64,000 bases of DNA, taken from contig JAGTXK010000185.1 in the NCBI GenBank assembly GCA_019096195.1, positions 248,001 through 312,000 on the forward strand, written 5' to 3'. This stretch comes from Boletus sp. NGJ (Eukaryota; Basidiomycota; Agaricomycetes; Boletales; Boletaceae). Under the pieces are notes generated by a model. It worked only from the letters and a program-made list of their open reading frames with translations, did not search any database and had not been told where the DNA came from. The number at the start of each line of letters is the position of its first letter. Position 1 is the first letter of the stretch. This document shows positions 1 through 9,577 of this stretch, one piece after another. Made by a program: the position numbers and the translations under genes.

Positions 1-811
1 ACTCAGCCTCATCATTGCAAAGGGGGGTGAAATGGTTTCCTTGCAATAACTTACGATATGGTACAGGAGATTGGCTGTCATCTACTATACAAGAAGAAAA
101 GACGAGTCACTTTTTACATTCTTTGCGTATTCTACAATAGGTTCTGCCTGTTCTATGTCTGTCATCATCAACCTAATACTTGTGAACATCTCTGGGGAAA
201 CTTCTTGTCTGTTAATGACAATGTCTCTTGCCTGGCGAGGGTGAGGGTGCAGTGGGTGGTCAGTGCATGGCCAGGGTTTGGAGCACTTTCAGCAGATACT
301 AGCTGCACGGGCCTTATCCAGCTCCATGGGAGTGCCCTAACCAGTGAATGTACCAGTTGCATTGGGGTGAGGCTTGGCTGCAGGAGCAGCTACAGTGGTT
401 GGAGGGGGGCCAGCGAGAGTTGGGTATCATGGGCAAGGAATGAAGCAGGGGGAGTATAACAGGCCAGTTATGTAAACTGACCTTTTTCAATCCACGATTT
501 TGGCTAGGATGTCTGAGGCCCTTACAAGGGTGGTTTCCCACTTGTTATGTCTGTGGATTTGATCAGGGCAGGTTGGTTCCTTTCAATGAACTCCACTACA
601 TCTGAATGAACTGCTCACCTTACCAGATCTACCATGACCTGGCCATTATACCCAATGTTGAACTCTGTCTCTTCTGCATAGTGGTACAACTCTGTGAAGT
701 AATCTTTGACAGTGTCCTTGCCTTGCTTAAGGGCCATTAGTTTTTGTTGTGCCACCTGCTTCAGATTGGCAGGCTGGAAGTTCTTTGAAGCCAGTGAAGG
801 TGAGGATGTGG
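1..811 (-). mobile_element. C1: old Ty3/Gypsy relic (E family), gag part, left piece
   Basis: Minus-strand gag remnant of a Gypsy element. The segment at about 615-824 reads like the capsid region of element E (same run of lysine- and glutamine-rich residues around KQGKDTVKDYF), and the segment near 150-540 corresponds to the part of E gag around its cysteine knuckle. It is cut at 811 by element A and resumes at 14,299 after an identical TGTGG. The element runs off the left edge of the window, so its pol and 3' LTR are not seen. It is broken many times and poor in CpG, so it is among the oldest sequences here. Family assignment is by eye against E (19,193-20,430). Confidence 0.8.
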
Positions 812-1334
812 TGTTATGATTCACCCTTTTCCTTGTCCTTTTCTCTTCTTTTCTTTACTTTCCATTAGTCGTCCTCGCTCTCATCTCGTCCTCTTGATTC
901 CCCTGAACCATTTGCTACACAGTGGGACTCCATGTAGTCGAAACCCTTTTCTCTCATGATCTGTACTTCTACGCTGACATCATATGGAAGATCCCTTTCT
1001 ATTCCCACTCCATAGAATCTCTCTGATGCTGTGGCTGACTCATCCCCTTCCCACGCTTACTTCGTATATAAACCTTGTATTCGTAGTCGATCCCCAATTT
1101 ACACCTACTTGGTGAACTCCCATCATCGTTCCTCCGGACCTCTATAAGTCATCGTCCTACTTTGAGTGAACGCTTCTTCTGTGTCTTGACTTCACTCCTA
1201 CCGAGTGAACCTTTGACTCTATGATAAAGGATCCTTCATCTCAGAGCTCATCCAGCTCTTCCCTCAACCTCTGTAGCTTGTTGCTACTCAACCATCCAAG
1301 TTAGCGCCTATCTCTATCCGAGGTAGTCGTAACA
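812..1334 (+). repeat. Element A 5' LTR
   Basis: 523 bp direct repeat of 13,763-14,298. It begins TGTTATGATTCACCC and ends GTAGTCGTAACA. U3 contains TGACATCATA at 975-984 and a TATATAAA box at 1065-1072. The two copies differ by scattered substitutions and by a short length difference near the 3' end, where the other copy carries an extra partial repeat. Confidence 0.93.
1065..1106 (+). promoter_or_regulatory. Element A core promoter and presumed transcript start
   Basis: TATATAAA at 1065-1072, followed about 25-30 nt later by AATTTACACCT (1096-1106). This 11-mer is the exact reverse complement of the sequence just after the LTR (1337-1347). The position fits the start of R. The start site is inferred from spacing only. 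Confidence 0.6.
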
Positions 1335-1336
1335 TA

Positions 1337-1347
1337 AGGTGTAAATT
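1337..1347 (+). promoter_or_regulatory. Element A primer-binding site, self-priming type
   Basis: AGGTGTAAATT starts 3 nt after the 5' LTR and is perfectly complementary to 1096-1106 at the expected 5' end of the RNA. In the Tf1/sushi group the RNA 5' end folds back on such a site and primes minus-strand synthesis. I see this layout directly; the mechanism is inferred. Confidence 0.6.
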
Positions 1348-1472
1348 CTCTACCTCGAGGCTATCGCTGTTATAGTCCTCCATCCACCATTGCTTACCAA
1401 TGTTCCACTCTGAACCTGGCCTGGTGGAGCTCTCATGCACATGCCAAGACACCCCCCACTGACGGCACACCC

Positions 1473-2570
1473 TTGGACCACGAAGAAGAATCTTTGGACC
1501 TTGACCTTGACCTTGACCTCCTGTCCCAACAACAACAAGACGCTGCCCTTGACCTGTCACATCAGCTCTCAAACTGTCTACACCTACCAAGGACCTTGAC
1601 CCCACCTTCTCCTACACTGTTGATGGCAGTACCCTCGTTCTCCTTACCACCCCCTCCCTCGTCACACATGTCTTCAACAACTCGACCTACCGAACTCTGT
1701 ATCGGTATACCTGAAGCCTATGATGGCTCCTTTGACACCTCCATATCTTGGTTGAATACCGTTCAGTTCTACCTCTATGTCAACACCAAAGTCTACGACA
1801 CCAACGCCAAACAAATCGCCTTTGCCTTGTCTTATATGACCAAGGGACCAGCCCTCACCTGGGCCACTACCTATCGACAAAATGCCATCACTGGCATCAC
1901 AATCACTCTCAGCTCTTTTGCCAACTTTGTTACTGCCTTCAAGAAGGCATTCAAACACTGTGACACCACCAGCAACGCCATCACTTGGCTGTCCACCAAA
2001 TGCATGGTTAAGAAGCGGGATAACTTATATTCCCCTCCCCTCACACAATATACTTCCGAATTCCAGAACAATGCCTCTCTCACCAAGATCACTGACCTGA
2101 ACATCCTCATCGGGTACTACTCCACCGGGATCCCCTCAGGACTCATGCGATGAGTCATGTCTATGGACATGGTACCCACCACCATCAAAGACTGGTACTC
2201 TCGAGCCATTCATTTTCAGATGCAATGGGAGAGAGCCAACGAGATCACCAAGAGGTACAACAAACCCTCTGCACACACTTACCACTCCTTCTCCTCGCCC
2301 ACCTCGTCCAAACCCTGAGACCCTGATGCCATGGACGTCGACGCTGTCTCCATCCCCAAGCTCACCCCTGAAGAGCGGAAATGCTGCTTCAATCAAAAAC
2401 TCTGCTTCTGCTGCTGTCAACCAGGCCACATCACCACTGCCTGTACCACCTTCACTTCTCCCATCAGGAAAGCAAAGACCTCCCCTGCCAAGAAGGTCCA
2501 GGTCATTGAAAAAGAAGCAAAGGACTCCAATGGAGAAACCATCAGACAAGTTTCTTCGGGTTTTTGAATC
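1473..2570 (+). pseudogene. Element A gag region
   Basis: A long open stretch starts at 1473 and carries an acidic run made by four TTGACC hexamers (LDLDLDLDLL), a proline/serine-rich segment and a retrotransposon gag capsid-like segment (ISWLNTVQFYLYVN, then FANFVTAFKKAFKH). About 2395-2440 encodes a cysteine knuckle, CFCCCQPGHITTAC. Gag packages the element RNA into cytoplasmic particles. The segment belongs to a broken element and is kept as a fossil part; the start at 1473 is only the first ATG of the open stretch. Confidence 0.75.
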
Positions 2571-2599
2571 AGGAAACACCCTCAATGCATGTTTTCCCT

Positions 2600-3030
2600 T
2601 CTCTTAGTTGTGCTGCTGTAACTGTAGAGTCAAAATTGAAAGGCATTCACATTCCTGTTCAACTTCTCGTCCCCGCACACACTAAAAAAGCCATCGACAC
2701 CAGAGCCCTTGTAAACAGTGGTGCAGAAATCTCCTGCATCAACTATCAATTCATGCAAAAACACAAACTCCCAACCACTTGACTCCATACCCCCATCCGT
2801 GTTTGAAATGCCGACACCTTGTTCAACAAGAACGGAGATATCAAATTCACATGCGACCTCTTCGTCAACATCAAGGGCATCCTTCTGCGAATGACCCTCC
2901 ATGTCATCTCTTGTGGACAAGAAAACATCATCCTCAGCCAACCTTGGCTCCATTCTTGTAACCCCACCATCGACTGGGCAGCTAACACCCTCACCCTCGA
3001 CGAAACCCTCGGCCAATCCACCAACCTCTC
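2600..3030 (+). pseudogene. Element A protease region
   Basis: Aspartic-protease-like segment: ALVNSGAEISCINYQFM at about 2700-2760, followed near 2930-2960 by sequence of the type I..QPWLHSCNPTIDW, the usual second landmark of retropepsin domains in fungal Gypsy elements. It sits between gag and RT as expected for the family. Fossil part of element A. Confidence 0.65.
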
Positions 3031-3199
3031 TCACACGAGGACCAAACCAACTCCTGCTGAAACAGATAAACCCTTGTGTCGACCAGATCACGCCGAAATT
3101 AATCTCAGGACCTGTTACCATCTTTGTGGCTTCCTACAGAAGGAAACTGACGAACAAGAGTATCTACGGAACACGGATTGAAATCGCGTTATGCACCGA

Positions 3200-4640
3200 A
3201 TCATCCAAGGGGGTTACAGACATGTCACCTCCTCTGTCGTCGCCAAACTTACTATCGCCACTGAACTCACCAAAGCCGCTGAAAAGGTGAAACCCAAACC
3301 AACCCTCCCTGCCACGTACATTGATTACGCCTCCGTCTTCTTGAAAGAAGCAACTGATCATGTTCCCCCATCACACTTGTATGATCATGAAATCAATGTC
3401 AAAGAGACTTTTGTCCCAAAGATCAGGAAAGTATACCCCCTTTCTCCTCATGAACAGAAGGTTACTGAAGACTTTCTTGACGAACATTTCAAGACGGAGA
3501 AGATTCGCCCATCAACCTCCCCCCAAGCCTCTCCCTTCTTCTTCGTCAAAAAAAAGAATGGTGATCTCCACCCCTACCAGGACTACAGGTATGTCAATGA
3601 ACATACTATTCGCGATGCCTACCCTCTCCCCTTGGTCTCCAACCTCATCGACAAGCTCAAGGGAGCAACCACCTTCACTAAGTTTGATGTCCGCTGGGGA
3701 TATAACAATGTGCGTATCAAAGATGGTCATCAATGGAAAGCCGCTTTTGTTATGCATTGAGGCCTCTATGAACCCACCGTCATGTTCTTCAGTCTCTGCA
3801 ACTCCCCCGTGACCTTCCAACAGTTCATAATTGACTCCTTTCCGGAATATGATCACCGAAGGATGGCTCATCATTTACATGGACAACCTCCTCATCTTCT
3901 CCCCTAACAATGCCATACACACCGAATGAACCAAGCACATCCTCCAATGGATGACCGAACTCAACCTTCATCTCAAACTTGAAAAATGTACATTTGCTAC
4001 CAACGAAGTGGAATACCTAGGGATGATAGTCCGCTCTAACCAGCTGGCCATGGACCCTGTGAAGCTTGATGGGATTGCCAAATGGCCCACCCCCACTAAA
4101 GTCACTGGAGTCCGATCATTTCTCGGCTTTGCCAACTTCTATTGTCGGTTCATCCCTGATTACTCAACGATCGCCCGCCCCCTCATTGACCTCACCAAAC
4201 TTAATCAACCTTGGGTCCGACTTCTCCGCTCCCTTTGCCATCATCACTGATGCCTCAAAGTATGCCACAGGCGCCATCCTTTTACAAACCGACACTAATG
4301 GCGACTGGCATCCTTGCTCCTACCTTTCACAATCCTTCTCCCCCACTGAACGGAACTATGACATCTACAATCGTGAACTCCTTGCTGTCCTTTGTGCATT
4401 AAAGTCATGGTGCCACTACCTCTATGGCTCCTCCTTCCCAGTCCAGGTTTTCACTGACCACAAAAATCTATTGTACTTTAAATCACCCCAGAACCTCAAT
4501 TGTCGACAAGCCTGCTGGCTCCTCAATCTCGCCGACTTTGACCTTAAAATTATCCATGTCCCCGGCCACCTCCTTGCCAGCCTGGACGCTCTTTCCCGTT
4601 GCCCCGATCTTATCCTGACATCCGATGTCAACAATGAGGG
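3200..4640 (+). pseudogene. Element A reverse transcriptase and RNase H region
   Basis: RT segment with PSTSPQASPFFFVKKKNG and FTKFDVRWGYNNVRIKDG (about 3500-3720), followed by the thumb segment [19 protein letters not shown] (about 4110-4165). RNase H follows with [30 protein letters not shown] and FTDHKNLLYF (about 4245-4480), ending near LDALSR (about 4590). Domain order is typical of Ty3/Gypsy pol. Broken several times; fossil. Confidence 0.85.
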
Positions 4641-5378
4641 TGTTACACTCCTTCCCCCTTCCCTGTTTGTCAATTTAATTGACACCTCCCTGGCCTCCCT
4701 CATCCAACAGTCCTCTCTCTTAGACCCCCTTGTCCTTCACCACCTCCAGGCAACTGACACCTCCACACCCACTTTCCTTTCCGCCCACCTCTCTGATTGG
4801 TCATATACGGATGGTATCCTATCCTACCGTAACTGCATGTATGTTCTGCCTGACGACTCCCTTTGTTGTTCAGTCCTTCAACACTGTCATGACCATGAAT
4901 CCACTGGCCATCCCAGCTACCTTAAAACCGAGCAACTCATATCTGCCCAACTTCTGGTGGCCCGGCCTCACCTTCTATGTTTGTGCTTACATGTCTGGCT
5001 GTCCTGCATGTCAACAGAATAAGGCGACCACCCATCCCATGGTACCCCCATTGACCCTGATCCACTCCACCGCCTCGCTCCCTTTCTGCCAAGTGTCCTG
5101 TGACCTCATCACCGACCTACCCCCATTGTCCAGCTTTAACTCCCTGTTGGTCATGGTTGACCATAGGCTTATGAAGGGGGTAATTCTCTGCCCTACGAAG
5201 AAATCAGTGACCGCAGAAGGGATTGCAACCCTCTTTTTCCACAATGTATACCTCTGTTTTGGTCTTTATGACAAGATCATCTCCGATCGAGGACCCCAGT
5301 TCACCTCAGCCTTTGCCAAAGAGCTTGGAAAACTCCTAAAATACGACCTTTCCCTCTCTACCACCTATCACCCCCAAT
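4640..5378 (+). pseudogene. Element A integrase, part before the D1 insertion
   Basis: Contains a zinc-binding type segment (CAYMSGCPACQQNK at about 4980-5020) and the start of the catalytic core (VSCDLITDLPP near 5095-5125; IISDRGPQFTSAFAKEL near 5275-5325). The domain stops at 5378, where the 5' LTR of D1 begins, and resumes at 11,777. Fossil part of element A. Confidence 0.85.
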
Positions 5379-5853
5379 TGTTATAATATACGAAATTTTC
5401 AAAACTTTGCATACAAACACTTACTTTTCATTTTCATCAACCTTTTTCCTCATAAATCATGTGACTGTGCACATGACCGTGGAAACACATCACATGATAG
5501 GTCTAGAACCTATGACATCATATGACGTCACACCTCATGTGATCCATAACTCTTTAATTTCTGCTTTTCTCACACAGCCCCTTTAATCTCTGTCTTACTA
5601 TACTTAGTAAATTATCACATGCACTGCTTGGTCCGTGCACATCTTCATCATGTATATAAAGTAGCACTTTGATGACTGGTAACCACAGTCTAATCCACTT
5701 GTATTCTTCCTCCAACAATAGCTTTGGCCACTCTGGTCATTGTAGGGTTGGGAATAGTATGGACTAAGACTCCCCACCTCATCTGTTGAGCCAGGCTTTG
5801 TGTAACCTGTGAATAGTTCGAGCCTTGTGGTTTGTGCCGAAAGGTTCATAACA
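5379..5853 (+). repeat. D1 5' LTR
   Basis: 475 bp, starts TGTTATAATATACG and ends GGTTCATAACA, so the termini are inverted (TGTTAT/ATAACA). U3 holds TGACATCATA (5513-5522) directly followed by a palindromic CRE-like TGACGTCA (5523-5530). TATATAAA ends at 5660. Confidence 0.95.
5653..5697 (+). promoter_or_regulatory. D1 core promoter and presumed transcript start
   Basis: TATATAAAGTAGC at about 5653-5665, then AGTCTAATCCA at 5687-5697, about 30 nt downstream of the TATA box. The 11-mer is the reverse complement of 5856-5866, just after the LTR. The TATATAAAGTAGC string is also present in the E LTR. Confidence 0.65.
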
Positions 5854-5855
5854 CT

Positions 5856-5866
5856 TGGATTAGACT
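5856..5866 (+). promoter_or_regulatory. D1 primer-binding site, self-priming type
   Basis: TGGATTAGACT begins 3 nt after the LTR and is exactly complementary to AGTCTAATCCA at the presumed RNA 5' end. D2 keeps both arms unchanged; D3 has one difference in the downstream arm. Confidence 0.65.
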
Positions 5867-5950
5867 ATATACACAACGCTCGGACTCCAGAGCTAAGAAG
5901 ATCATATGTGGACCCAGTGTTAAGGGACATCTGAAGTATTCGCCACTTGA

Positions 5951-6205
5951 CGGTGACAAGAAAAGCACTTGCCAAAACGCTTGCACATACGCTCGTCCAG
6001 TGTTATAAATAAGGATAAAGTTGCTGCTGGGCATAGTGCACTAGCTCCACTTCTTAGGTGGTTGCCAACCTAAGCATACGTTGATTCTACAATAGTGAAT
6101 CCAGGTTCGCATGATTACCTGTGACATCACACAGTGCGATAGGAGATTTTATCTCGACTTATCTCTGTGCACACCTGCTAGTAGTAATGCAGTTATACTC
6201 CAGTC
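5951..6205 (+). promoter_or_regulatory. D1 leader block shared with family E
   Basis: Non-coding leader between the primer site and gag. It aligns by eye along its length with E 18,541-18,790, sharing landmarks such as the TTATAAAT stretch, GGGCATAG.GCACTAG, GTGAATCCAGGTTCGCATGAT and CCTGTGACATCA. Homologous blocks occur in D2, D3 and C2. Purpose unknown; packaging, translation or dimerisation signals are possible. Confidence 0.7.
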
Positions 6206-6461
6206 CTCCTACCACTGTTGCCCATCATTTTTAACGACTTATACTTCAACTCCTATGAAGGTGTAGGTGCCCCAGAACTTGGTTGTAAGATACCAGGTAG
6301 TAAGGCACTGAAAGAAGACCAACCTAGGAAAAGGAAAGTTTACCAAAGAAATTCCGACAAAGTCAGACCACTCCACCCATCCTCCGCATTCACCTTATAC
6401 TGCATTGCCATCCATCACTCATACCTCCGACCTACATCACTCCTAAAACCTGTCACCAGAT

Positions 6462-7631
6462 ATGTCTTGCGTCGACATTGATGATCTGGTCAAGAAACTC
6501 GCTGACCTTACTCAGAAACACGACAAGGAAAATATCACGAAAAAGATCGCTGATCCTAGGAAATGGGATGGCAACAGAACCACCTTTCGAGTATGGTGGA
6601 TTAAGCTGTGCCTCTGGGTCGACGCTCAGACCTGGAAAAATGACAAAATAATGGATATCGCAGTCTTGTCCCAACTCGAAGGGAAAGCAGAGAGTTTCGC
6701 TCAACTCATAATGGAGCATTATCTCAATGAAGAGGCAACCATTGAGACGGACACAAATGGGGTCATGCTGCCGGCAAAAGGAGCCAATGCTTGGCCTACA
6801 TGGAACCGATTACAGGAACAGATCAAAACACATTTTTGCATTGACACATTAAGACATGAGTCTCTTAGGAAACTAGAGGCTCTAAAACAAAACGGTCACC
6901 CAATTGATCTGTTCTTGCAAAAGTTTGAAATCTTAAGGAAGGAATCATACATAGACAATCACCATGCAGAGGTCCTCCTCAAAAAGGCAGTAGATTTTAG
7001 AATCTACGAAAGGTCGCACATGAATAACCCAGCGCGAAATTATGACTACGAGGATCTAGTGTTGAATTACAAAGTAATTGGGAGGGCGTTCAAACAAATG
7101 GTGAACGAACGCGGACCGCCCAGCCAATCATGTCAACCTCCGCAATCATCCTTCCCCCTGCCTCGTGGGCAACCCCCACACAATTCATACCGCCCTCAGT
7201 ATACGGCAGTGGGCACACAACCAGGCTGCGGCGCCCCAATGGAAATAGGAGTCCAGCAGGCTGGACCATCAAAAGACACAAGGACCTGTTTCCACTGTGG
7301 CAAACCTGGTCACATAAAACCAAACTGCTCTACCAACCCATTTAAGAGAACAGGTCGACCGCCTATGCAAAGGCAAATCTGGGATTGGAACCAAGGCTCA
7401 TACATCAAGCAAACACAGGGAGAAAATGAGTATCCCCAGTTTTTTAATGAAACCCAATCCAGACAAGCATACACAGCACAACCATCACTGCAACCTCCTG
7501 TCGCCACAGCAGCACCAAGTGTGGCATCAAGATCATATGTATCGGAAGAAGCTGAAGCATACTATAGGGATAAATTCAAGGTAGAGGCTAAAGCCAGAGC
7601 TGGTCAGGCTTTAAATGGACAGCGCCAATGA
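6462..7631 (+). CDS. gag: D1 gag
   Basis: Open frame of 389 codons. Residues of about 1-60 hold an N-terminal segment beginning MSCVDIDDLVKKLADL; about 40-220 resemble the retrotransposon gag capsid domain (RTTFRVWWIKLCLWVD, then LRHESLRKLEALKQNG, LFLQKFEILRKESY); a Pro/Gln-rich linker follows; residues about 276-289 (7287-7328) are a CCHC knuckle, CFHCGKPGHIKPNC, that binds nucleic acid. Gag assembles cytoplasmic particles. The start is supported by the same opening in D3 (MSHMDINELVQKLADL). The stop TGA overlaps the next ATG as ATGA. This frame is intact, but the element as a whole is broken. Confidence 0.9.
   Translation: MSCVDIDDLVKKLADLTQKHDKENITKKIADPRKWDGNRTTFRVWWIKLCLWVDAQTWKNDKIMDIAVLSQLEGKAESFAQLIMEHYLNEEATIETDTNGVMLPAKGANAWPTWNRLQEQIKTHFCIDTLRHESLRKLEALKQNGHPIDLFLQKFEILRKESYIDNHHAEVLLKKAVDFRIYERSHMNNPARNYDYEDLVLNYKVIGRAFKQMVNERGPPSQSCQPPQSSFPLPRGQPPHNSYRPQYTAVGTQPGCGAPMEIGVQQAGPSKDTRTCFHCGKPGHIKPNCSTNPFKRTGRPPMQRQIWDWNQGSYIKQTQGENEYPQFFNETQSRQAYTAQPSLQPPVATAAPSVASRSYVSEEAEAYYRDKFKVEAKARAGQALNGQRQ
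7628..7631 (+). promoter_or_regulatory. ATGA stop/start overlap between gag and pol
   Basis: The gag stop TGA and the ATG of the protease frame share four bases. The same ATGA is present at 27,520-27,523 (D2) and 37,099-37,102 (D3), both minus strand. Such overlaps can support termination-reinitiation; here that is inference from position and conservation. Confidence 0.55.
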
Positions 7632-9575
7632 GTAAAGAGGGAACTCAGCAGCACAAACAATCTTCTTTTTCTTCTCTTACAAACTGTACCAGTAGCGATT
7701 TTCCAATTTTTGATCTTTCTTCTATCTTACGTAAATTATCAATACAATCCGCAAGGGCGTCTCAATTGAGCATGGCATTGGACACAAGTGTGCTTAATTC
7801 CCTTGTCAAACAACAAAAAATATCTCATATCTATAAACCCACGAAAGTCACATTGAACCAAGCATCTACGTTATCCTATGGTGGAGAATTCTCCCTCAAA
7901 ACCATAGTATCATGCAACGTCAATGGACAGTGGTCGTGTTACCGTTTCCAATCCCTCTTGGATTCAGAAGCATCACATACTTTTATTGATCAGAACTACG
8001 TTAAACGTCACGGCATCCCATTCTATGATATCAAAAACCCCATTAAGATACATAACACTGACGGCTCGGAAGGAGCTATCGGACTGATCCGTCACGCGGT
8101 AACACTGATGGTGGAAATCCAAGGACATTATGAAGTCATAGATGCTTATATATCAAAACTAGGAACCCATCAAATGATCATCAGTTACGACTGGCTCTAT
8201 CGCCACAATCCTGATGTCAATTGGGTAAAACAAACAATTACCTTTCCTTGTTGCACTTCATACTGTAAAATTATGGGACTAGGCCCTACTTCTTCTTACG
8301 AACCAGTTAATCTTTGTACTATAGAGGAAGGACTCAAAGAAAAAGTTCTGCTAACTTATCATGAATTTCTAGATGTCTTCTCGGAGAAAGAATCCCAAAG
8401 AATGCCCTTATGAAAACATTGGGATCACGCCATTGATCTCAAAGAAGATTTCATTCCAAAGAAAGGACGTGTCATTCCCCTTTCGGACATCGAAATGGAA
8501 GAAGTCAGAATGTTTATCAAAAAGGAAGTCAAGAAGGGTTATGTCAAACCTTCAAAATCTCCACAGACATCACCCGTCTTCTTCATCCCCAAAAAAGACA
8601 GTAAAAAATGAATGGTAATGGATTACCGCTATTTAAATGAAGGAACTATCAAGAATTCCTATCCACTCCCTCTCATCCTGTAACTAATTGATAGACTCAA
8701 GAACGTGGATTTATTTACAGCAATGGACCTTCGATGGGGATACAACAATATACGTATCAAAGAAGGCGACGAATGGAAAGCAGCCTTCATCACCCCCATC
8801 GGAGCTTATGAACCAACCGTTATGTATTTCAGACTTATGAACTCTTCTCCTACATTTCAGACCATGATGAACAATATTTTTAATGACATGTATACTGTAG
8901 TCATTATTTACATTGACGACGTCATGATATTTACATCTGGAAAGTCCAAAGAACAGCACGAAGAAGTTGTAAAGGAAGTTCTACGCTGCTTATGCGAGAA
9001 CAATCTTTATGTAAAACTGGAAAAGTGTACCTTCTCGGCTGATAAAGTGGACTTTTTGGGTATGGTAGTATCCAAAGAGGGGGTAGAAATGCAGTCAAAA
9101 AAAGTAGCTGGGGTCATGGATTGGTCAATACCTACAAGATTAAAACAACTCCAAGGCTTCCTCGGACCATGTAACTATTATAGACGATTCATAGAAGGCT
9201 TCACGCAAATCACTCGACCCTTAAATGATCTTACCAAGAAAGACATTCCATTCAAATGGGGTCCAGAACAACAAGAAGCTTTCTCAAACCTAAAAAGAAA
9301 ATTTACGGAAGCACCGCTTCTCGCGTACCCAAATCGTGATCAAGAAATGTGTGTGGAAACCGATGCTTCTGACATCGCCACAGGAGCTGTGCTCTCTATA
9401 TTATGCAATGATGGTAATTGGCGACCAGTCGCCTTTATTTCACATTCCTTTGACAGCGCAGAGCGTAATTATCCAATTTATGACAAAGAACTGCTAGCAG
9501 TGATTTGTGCCCTGGAAGAATGGCGACATTATCTTATAGGTCGAGAAGGATTCGAAATCTAGACCAATCATAAAA
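7628..9575 (+). pseudogene. pol: D1 pol: protease, reverse transcriptase and first half of RNase H
   Basis: Protease-like segment at about 7880-8240 (LLDSEASHTFIDQNYV, then MIISYDWLYRHNPDVNW). RT at about 8420-9250 with [18 protein letters not shown] and the catalytic YIDD at 8909-8920; thumb GFLGPCNYYRRFIEGF near 9155-9205. RNase H begins near 9355 (ETDASDIATGAVL, then ERNYPIYDKELLAVICALEEW). Domain order and lengths match Ty3/Gypsy pol. The region is open for most of its length but carries a few breaks, so it is treated as a fossil part. Confidence 0.88.
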
Positions 9576-9577
9576 AC

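Noticed and set aside
1492-1522. TTGACC hexamer repeat as a regulatory array
   Set aside because: It lies in the open gag stretch of element A and encodes an LD repeat, so coding is the simpler explanation.
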